64,000 nt of DNA from contig NZ_LMOL01000005.1 of NCBI RefSeq assembly GCF_001424565.1, positions 466,575 to 530,574 of the forward strand. The letters run 5' to 3'. Origin of the DNA: Arthrobacter sp. Leaf141 (lineage in GTDB: Bacteria; Actinomycetota; Actinomycetes; Actinomycetales; Micrococcaceae). Shown here piece by piece: positions 58,844 to 64,000 of this stretch (positions are counted from its first letter, which is position 1; every line of letters begins with the position of its first letter). The translations under genes were made by a program, and so were the position numbers. Below the pieces are notes generated by a model. It did no database searches and was not told the DNA's origin. It worked only from the letters and a program-made list of their open reading frames with translations.

Positions 58844-60583
58844 ATGAAGAGTAGTCCGGCAAACGGCGGGGCGCTCGGCCCCGAAGCCAGGGAAGCATCC
58901 ATCCAGCGGCTGCGGGCAACCACCGAACCCGGCCGGGAACTCGACATCCTGATCGTGGGCGGCGGAATCGTGGGCACAGGGGCCGCCCTCGACGCCGTCA
59001 CCCGCGGCCTGAGCGTGGGAATCGTTGAAGCCAACGACTGGGCCGCCGGCACTTCCTCGCGGTCATCGAAGCTCATCCACGGCGGTTTGCGCTACCTCGA
59101 GATGCTCGACTTCGCCCTGGTAAAGGAAGCGCTCCAGGAACGCGGGCTGCTGCTTTCAACCCTCGCACCGCACCTGGCCCGGCCCGTGCCTTTCCTGTAC
59201 CCCCTCACCAAACCTTTCTTCGAACGGCCTTACGTCGGCGCGGGCATCGCCCTCTACGACGCGATGTCCATTTCCAGCGGCCACAACCGCGGCGTGCCGT
59301 TCCACAAACACCTCAGCCGGCGCGGCACCCTGCGCGCAGCCCCCAGCCTGAAGGACGACGCCTTTGTCGGTTCCATCAGGTACTACGACGGGCAGGTGGA
59401 CGACGCGAAGTACTGCGCCAACCTCATCCGCACGGCCGCCCATTACGGCGCCCACGCCGTCAACCGGATGGCAGTGGTGGACTTTGTCCGCGAGGGCGAA
59501 CGGGTGGTGGGCGCCAAGGTGGTCAACCACGAGGACGGCTCGCAGTTCAAGATCCGCGCCAAGCAGGTCATCAACGCCACCGGCGTGTGGACGGACGAAA
59601 CCCAGGCCATGGTCACTGACCGTGGCCAGCTCAAGGTCCGGGCCTCCAAGGGCATCCACCTGGTGGTGCCCCGCGACCGGTTCCAATCCACGGTGGGCCT
59701 GATCCTGCGGACGGAGAAGTCCGTGCTGTTCGTCATCCCCTGGGGCCGGCACTGGATCATCGGCACCACGGACACGGACTGGAACCTCGACAAGGCCCAC
59801 CCGGCGGCGTCCAGCAAGGACATCGACTACATCCTGGAACACGTCAACAAGGTCCTGAAGCGGCCGCTGACCCGGGAAGACGTGGAAGGCGTGTACGCCG
59901 GGCTCCGGCCCCTCCTCGCCGGCGAGAACGACTCCACCGCCAAGCTTTCCCGCGAACACGTCGTGGCGCACCCGGTCCCGGGCCTGGTGGTGGTGGCCGG
60001 CGGTAAATGGACCACCTACCGGGTGATGGCCAAGGATGCCGTGGACGAAGCCACCCGCACCATGGACGAGCGCGTGCCCCCAAGCTGCACAGAGACGATT
60101 CCGCTGCTGGGCGCCAGTGGCTTCAAGGCCGCGTGGAACCGCCGCAACCGGACTGCTGAGGAATCCGGGGTGCACGTGGCCCGGATCGAACACCTGCTCA
60201 ACCGGTACGGCGCCATGATCCCGGAGGTCCTGGCCATCATCGCCGCGAACCCCGACCTGGCCGAACCGCTGCCCGGCGCGGACGACTACCTGCAGGCCGA
60301 GGCCGTGTACGCCGCCACCCACGAAGGCGCCCGCCACGTCAATGACGTCCTGACCCGGCGCACCCGGATCTCCATCGAGGCGTGGGACCGCGGTGTGTCT
60401 GCCGTGCCCGTTGTCGCTAAACTGATGGGTGACGTCCTCGGCTGGAGCGACGCTCAGCGCGAAAATGAAGTCCGGAACTACATTGCCCGCGTGGAAGCGG
60501 AACGCCTCAGCCAGCAACAGCCGGACGACGAATCCGCAGATGCCGCCCGGCTGGGCGTGGAGGACATCGTGCCCTTGCGCTGA
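58844..60583 (+). CDS. glpD: Glycerol-3-phosphate dehydrogenase (FAD)
   Basis: 579-aa membrane-associated flavoenzyme oxidising glycerol-3-phosphate to dihydroxyacetone phosphate and passing electrons to quinone. The FAD loop GGGIVGTGAALDAVTRG starts at about residue 39; NDWAAGTSSRSSKLIHGGLRYL and WGRHWIIGTTDTDW are family marks. ATG 58844 follows GGAGG; an upstream in-frame ATG (58823) has no ribosome site. No glpK or glpF is adjacent. Confidence 0.95.
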   Translation: MKSSPANGGALGPEAREASIQRLRATTEPGRELDILIVGGGIVGTGAALDAVTRGLSVGIVEANDWAAGTSSRSSKLIHGGLRYLEMLDFALVKEALQERGLLLSTLAPHLARPVPFLYPLTKPFFERPYVGAGIALYDAMSISSGHNRGVPFHKHLSRRGTLRAAPSLKDDAFVGSIRYYDGQVDDAKYCANLIRTAAHYGAHAVNRMAVVDFVREGERVVGAKVVNHEDGSQFKIRAKQVINATGVWTDETQAMVTDRGQLKVRASKGIHLVVPRDRFQSTVGLILRTEKSVLFVIPWGRHWIIGTTDTDWNLDKAHPAASSKDIDYILEHVNKVLKRPLTREDVEGVYAGLRPLLAGENDSTAKLSREHVVAHPVPGLVVVAGGKWTTYRVMAKDAVDEATRTMDERVPPSCTETIPLLGASGFKAAWNRRNRTAEESGVHVARIEHLLNRYGAMIPEVLAIIAANPDLAEPLPGADDYLQAEAVYAATHEGARHVNDVLTRRTRISIEAWDRGVSAVPVVAKLMGDVLGWSDAQRENEVRNYIARVEAERLSQQQPDDESADAARLGVEDIVPLR

Positions 60584-60625
60584 GGGGCGTCCCTGCCCTG
60601 CACCGCTGACCGAAAGGGATACGCC

Positions 60626-61114
60626 TTGGCGGAACCACTTGACCCGTACGATGCCGAACTCACCACCCCGGACATGGTGATCCTCGAACTGGCGGCCACA
60701 GACAAGACCGACGCCGCCAACCAGTTGGCCGAACGGCTCCACGCGGCCGGCCGCATCACCGACCTCGCCGGCTTCCTCACGCACGTCAACGCCCGGGAAC
60801 ACCAACTGGCCACGGGACTCCCGGGCGGCATCGGGCTGCCGCATGCGCGGAGCGAATTTGTCTCCCGCACCTCCATCGCCGTGGGCATCACCAAGTACGG
60901 CCACGCCCTGGACTTCGGGGCTGCCGACGGGCCCGCAACCGTGATCCTGCTCATTGCGACGCCGGCCAGCTCCTTCTCCGACCACCTGGAAGTCCTGGCA
61001 ACCCTTGCCAGGTCATTGTCCAAGGAGTCCTTCCGCGATTCCCTGCGCCGTGCCTACGACGCCGAGGTCATCGCGGAGTTGATCAATTCCAGCCTGGTGT
61101 TCTTCGACCACTGA
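60626..61114 (+). CDS. PTS system EIIA-type (fructose/mannitol) protein
   Basis: 162-aa EIIA domain with the phospho-accepting His73 in GGIGLPHARSEF. It carries phosphate from HPr toward a sugar permease or acts as a regulator. The start is TTG at 60626, supported by AAAGGGA eight bases upstream; no ATG fits the conserved N-terminus. No EIIB or EIIC gene is nearby, so it is a stand-alone EIIA, perhaps linked to glpD 42 bases upstream. Confidence 0.88.
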   Translation: MAEPLDPYDAELTTPDMVILELAATDKTDAANQLAERLHAAGRITDLAGFLTHVNAREHQLATGLPGGIGLPHARSEFVSRTSIAVGITKYGHALDFGAADGPATVILLIATPASSFSDHLEVLATLARSLSKESFRDSLRRAYDAEVIAELINSSLVFFDH

Positions 61115-61182
61115 GCAGGCCCCCGGCGCCGCCTCCGACAGGTGGGATTGCCGGCGTTTAGTTGTTCTACAGCGCTACGAAG

Positions 61183-61188
61183 TACGGT
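61183..61188 (+). promoter_or_regulatory. -10 hexamer of the SURF1 gene, leaderless arrangement
   Basis: TACGGT six bases before the GTG at 61195. Confidence 0.5.
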
Positions 61189-61194
61189 TAAGAC

Positions 61195-62019
61195 GTGTGG
61201 AAAACAGCCCTTAAGCCCCGGTGGATCGCAGGATTCGTGTTTGCGATCGCCGTTTCCGGGGTGTTTGTGCTGCTCAGCCAGTGGCAGTTCGGCAGGTCCA
61301 CCCAGCCTGAGATGCCGGTCAACCCCGCCACCGAGCAGGTGCAGGCCCTCACGGGCATCCTGGAACCGGGGGATTTCTTCCACGGTAGCGACGCCGACCA
61401 GATGGTCTCGGCGACGGGCAGCTACGACCCTGCCAAGCAGGTCCTGGTTCCCAACCGGCTGCACGACGGCACCTCCGGCTACTGGGTGGTTTCCGCGTTC
61501 GCAGTAGCGGGTGCCCCCACCCTGGACGGCGTGGCCGCCACCCCCAAAACCTGGATTCCCGTGGCGCGCGGCTGGGTGGCCGAGCCCGGTGACGCGGCAG
61601 CACCGCCGTCGGGCGCCATTGAACTGACCGGCCGCCTGCTGCCGTCTGAGGCGCCGCTCCCGGAAACCTCCCCGCAGCCCGGCCAGGCCACCGCCGTATC
61701 GGTCGCGGAACTGATCAACTACTGGGACGTCAGCAGCTACCCGGGTTTCATTTCCGCCACTGCCGAACTGGCCGCCGGCACCGACGTCAGTGCCGCCGCC
61801 GTGCCGGGGGACCTGCGTCCGCTGGACATCGGCCCGCAGCCGCCGGCGCAACAGGTCAACTGGCTGAACCTGTTCTACTCCCTGGAGTGGGTGGTCTTCG
61901 CCGGGTTTGCCCTCTTCATTTGGTGGCGGCTGGTCAAGGACGACTACCGGCGGGACCTTGAAGAGCTTGACGACGAACCGACTTCCCCTGAACCGATCCA
62001 GCAAAAGGTAAAGCCATGA
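61195..62019 (+). CDS. SURF1 family cytochrome oxidase biogenesis protein
   Basis: 274-aa protein with one helix at each end (about 12-29 and 221-240) and an outside domain between, the SURF1 layout. Marks are SQWQFGR after the first helix, and VPNRLHDGTSGYWVVSAF and WIPVARGWV in the middle. It is thought to help assemble haem-copper oxidase. The stop overlaps the next start (ATGA). Confidence 0.88.
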   Translation: MWKTALKPRWIAGFVFAIAVSGVFVLLSQWQFGRSTQPEMPVNPATEQVQALTGILEPGDFFHGSDADQMVSATGSYDPAKQVLVPNRLHDGTSGYWVVSAFAVAGAPTLDGVAATPKTWIPVARGWVAEPGDAAAPPSGAIELTGRLLPSEAPLPETSPQPGQATAVSVAELINYWDVSSYPGFISATAELAAGTDVSAAAVPGDLRPLDIGPQPPAQQVNWLNLFYSLEWVVFAGFALFIWWRLVKDDYRRDLEELDDEPTSPEPIQQKVKP

Positions 62020-62522
62020 TTGATCCGAAACCGGCCACCCCGGCCCAGGCCACCGCAGGCAAGCCCGCCAACCGGAAACGCCGCTTCGGCGGCACCGAAG
62101 CCCAGATCCGGTCCGCGCTGAAGTTCTACAAGGTTCTCGCCTACCTCACCGGCGGCATGCTGCTGCTGCTGTGCGCCGAGCTGATCGCCCGCTACGGATT
62201 CGGTGCGTACCTGTTCGCCGGTGGCACCAACGCCGTCACCGGCCAGCCTTTCGGGTTCGGCTTCGCCGCGGCCGAGCCCCCGGCGGTGCTGGACGGCGTC
62301 AACCTGTCCATCGCGGTGCTGATTGTGCATGGCTGGATGTACGTGGTGTATCTGATGTCCAACTTCCGGCTCTGGATGCTTATGCGCTGGCCCTTCCTGA
62401 AAATGATCGTCCTTGCCCTTGGCGGGGTGGTTCCGTTCCTGTCCTTCTTTGTGGAGAAAAAGGTGCACGCCGAGGTGGAAGCCGAATTGGCGGCACACCC
62501 GCAGGCACCCCAGCGCTACTGA
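62016..62522 (+). CDS. DUF3817 integral membrane protein
   Basis: 168-aa protein with a basic N-terminus, then three helices (about 39-58, 94-114, 121-141). The sequence SALKFYKVLAYLTGGMLL and IVHGWMYVVYLMSNFRLW match DUF3817 proteins, which occur beside SURF1 genes in Actinobacteria. Function unknown. Its start is coupled to the SURF1 stop. Confidence 0.85.
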   Translation: MIDPKPATPAQATAGKPANRKRRFGGTEAQIRSALKFYKVLAYLTGGMLLLLCAELIARYGFGAYLFAGGTNAVTGQPFGFGFAAAEPPAVLDGVNLSIAVLIVHGWMYVVYLMSNFRLWMLMRWPFLKMIVLALGGVVPFLSFFVEKKVHAEVEAELAAHPQAPQRY

Positions 62523-62538
62523 CCCGCGCTGCCGGGAT

Positions 62539-62564
62539 GACGCTGCCAAGTGGGTGGCAGCGTC
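62539..62564 (+). terminator. Hairpin terminator after the DUF3817 gene
   Basis: GACGCTGCCA (62539-62548) pairs with TGGCAGCGTC (62555-62564) around a six-base loop. Confidence 0.75.
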
Positions 62565-62615
62565 TGCTCCGTCACAGCCGGGCCCCTCAAGGTGCGCCGG
62601 CGCAAGGGCGCCAAG

Positions 62616-62621
62616 TACGCT
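62616..62621 (+). promoter_or_regulatory. -10 hexamer of guaA, leaderless arrangement
   Basis: TACGCT six bases before the GTG at 62628. Confidence 0.55.
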
Positions 62622-62627
62622 AGTACG

Positions 62628-64000
62628 GTGACTACTCCCACTGCATCCCAGACTTCCCAGAAGCCGGTGCTGGTTGTTGACTACGGTGCCCAGTACGCGC
62701 AGCTGATTGCCCGCCGCGTCCGGGAAGCGAATGTGTATTCGGAAGTGGTTCCGCATACCTACTCCACCGAGCAACTCCTGGCCAAAAACCCGGCGGCCAT
62801 CATCCTGTCCGGCGGCCCGTCGAGCGTCTACGCCGACGGTGCACCCAGCGTCGGCGCCGACCTCTTCGAAGCCGGCGTGCCCGTCTTCGGCATCTGCTAC
62901 GGCTTCCAGGCCATGGCCAACGCCCTGGGCGGCAAGGTGGACAAGACCGGCCTGCGGGAATACGGCTCCACCGAGACCACCGTCCTGGGCGAGGCCCGCT
63001 CGGTCCTCGACGGGATGCCGCAGCACCAGAACACCTGGATGAGCCACGGCGACTCCGTGCACGAGGCCCCTCCGGGCTTCGAGGTCCTGGCCACCACGGC
63101 GGGCGCCGAAGTGGCAGCCTTCGCCAACGAGGAAAAGTGCCTTTACGGCGTGCAGTGGCACCCCGAGGTCAAGCACTCCGCCTACGGACAGCAGGTCCTG
63201 GAGAACTTCCTGTTCAAGGGCGCCAAGCTCGAACCCAACTGGACCACCGGCAACATCCTCGAAGAGCAGGTGGACCGCATCCGCCAGCAGGTAGGCGATG
63301 CCCGGGTCATCTGCGGCCTCTCCGGCGGCGTTGACTCCGCCGTGGCCGCCGCCCTGGTGCAGCGCGCCGTGGGCGACCAGCTGACGTGCGTCTTCGTGGA
63401 CCACGGACTGCTGCGCGAAGGCGAAGCCGAACAGGTCGAACGCGACTTCGTGGCCGCCACCGGCGTGAAGCTGTACATCGCCAACGAGCAGGAACGCTTC
63501 CTGTCCGCCCTGGCAGGTGTCAGCGATCCCGAAACCAAACGCAAAATCATCGGCCGCGAATTCATCCGCGCCTTCGAAGAAGCGGAACTGGCCATCATCG
63601 CCGAAGCCGCCGCGCACGGCGAGAAGATCAAGTTCCTCGTCCAGGGCACTTTGTACCCTGACGTCGTCGAATCCGGCGGCGGCGAAGGTGCCGCCAACAT
63701 CAAGAGCCACCACAACGTGGGCGGCCTGCCGGAAGACCTTCAGTTCGAACTCGTCGAGCCCCTGCGGGCGCTGTTCAAGGACGAGGTCCGAGCTGTCGGC
63801 GCCCAGCTGGGCCTGCCGCAGGAGATCGTGGGACGCCAGCCGTTCCCCGGACCCGGCCTCGGGATCCGGATCGTTGGCGACGTCACCAAGGAACGCCTGG
63901 ACCTGCTGCGCAAGGCAGACGCGATTGCCCGCGCCGAGCTCACCGCCGCCGGCCTGGACAACGAGGTGTGGCAGATGCCCGTGGTGCTGCTCGCTGACGT
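62628..64000 (+). CDS. guaA: GMP synthase (glutamine-hydrolysing), 3' end cut by window
   Basis: 457 codons of about 525 are present. GuaA aminates XMP to GMP, following GuaB. The class I glutaminase domain has Cys90 in [10 protein letters not shown] and His/Glu in [11 protein letters not shown]; the ATP pyrophosphatase loop is [12 protein letters not shown], and [13 protein letters not shown] is present. The last 70 or so residues of the dimerisation domain lie beyond the window. GTG 62628 follows a -10 box directly. Confidence 0.97.
   Translation, partial: MTTPTASQTSQKPVLVVDYGAQYAQLIARRVREANVYSEVVPHTYSTEQLLAKNPAAIILSGGPSSVYADGAPSVGADLFEAGVPVFGICYGFQAMANALGGKVDKTGLREYGSTETTVLGEARSVLDGMPQHQNTWMSHGDSVHEAPPGFEVLATTAGAEVAAFANEEKCLYGVQWHPEVKHSAYGQQVLENFLFKGAKLEPNWTTGNILEEQVDRIRQQVGDARVICGLSGGVDSAVAAALVQRAVGDQLTCVFVDHGLLREGEAEQVERDFVAATGVKLYIANEQERFLSALAGVSDPETKRKIIGREFIRAFEEAELAIIAEAAAHGEKIKFLVQGTLYPDVVESGGGEGAANIKSHHNVGGLPEDLQFELVEPLRALFKDEVRAVGAQLGLPQEIVGRQPFPGPGLGIRIVGDVTKERLDLLRKADAIARAELTAAGLDNEVWQMPVVLLAD

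Noticed and set aside
61944..63713. 589-codon minus-strand frame across DUF3817 and guaA
   Set aside because: Crosses three clear plus-strand genes; composition typical of a shadow frame.

Overview
The window is chromosomal DNA from a high-GC Gram-positive bacterium. The combination of mycothiol synthesis (mshA with ino1), the GlgX-TreY-TreZ trehalose route, a GuaB3-type IMP dehydrogenase relative, a GroEL with a histidine-rich tail beside groES, many GTG starts and TANNNT promoters placed directly in front of start codons points to Actinobacteria. Protein character suggests the Micrococcaceae (Arthrobacter or Pseudarthrobacter-like); that last step is inference, not a database match. No rRNA, tRNA, insertion sequence, prophage or CRISPR array was seen, and no gap between genes exceeds about 300 bases.

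Layout. 1-6265 (minus strand): a compact tad/flp pilus locus without a secretin: prepilin peptidase, Flp pilin, two pseudopilin-like proteins, CpaB, TadZ, the CpaF/TadA ATPase and the start of TadB. 6325-7552: rplM-rpsI. 7607-10770 (minus): two membrane glycosyltransferases. 10964-18685: a cell-wall and cofactor block (glmM, mscL, a VanY-type peptidase, coaA, glmS, acpS, nnr). 18750-25089: glgX-treY-treZ. 25183-34300: aldo/keto reductase, ino1, a DUF559/AbiEi-like gene bracketed by palindromes, fhs, mshA, a GH4 glucosidase and a PfkB kinase. 34357-38443: alr-tsaE-tsaB-rimI-tsaD, tightly overlapped. 38587-46693: a GCS2-type ligase, a NagZ-like lipoprotein, an AroE-like dehydrogenase, a methyltransferase, an AraC regulator facing a PhyH-type dioxygenase, a small membrane protein and a frameshifted EamA transporter. 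46735-48901: CIRCE-controlled groES-groEL. 49003-53132: two tandem acyltransferase-3/SGNH proteins. 53344-58708: guaB, an ABC exporter, a hypothetical gene and guaB3. 58844-64000: glpD, a PTS IIA protein, a SURF1 protein, a DUF3817 protein and guaA, which runs off the right edge.

How genes work together. GlmS and GlmM make the GlcNAc-phosphate precursor of UDP-GlcNAc, which feeds peptidoglycan and, with inositol phosphate from Ino1, the MshA step of mycothiol. GlgX trims glycogen and TreY/TreZ turn the freed maltodextrins into trehalose. TsaE, TsaB and TsaD act together in the t6A tRNA modification. GuaB and GuaA make GMP.

Most notable non-gene signals: (1) a family of three 63-69 bp intergenic palindromes, one with perfect 33-bp arms, two of them bracketing a single gene and two followed by runs of four or more G; (2) at least sixteen genes whose -10 hexamer lies 6-7 bases before the start codon, implying leaderless mRNAs; (3) a one-base frameshift in an EamA transporter at an A5/T5 run; (4) a twin CIRCE operator around a well-formed groE promoter.
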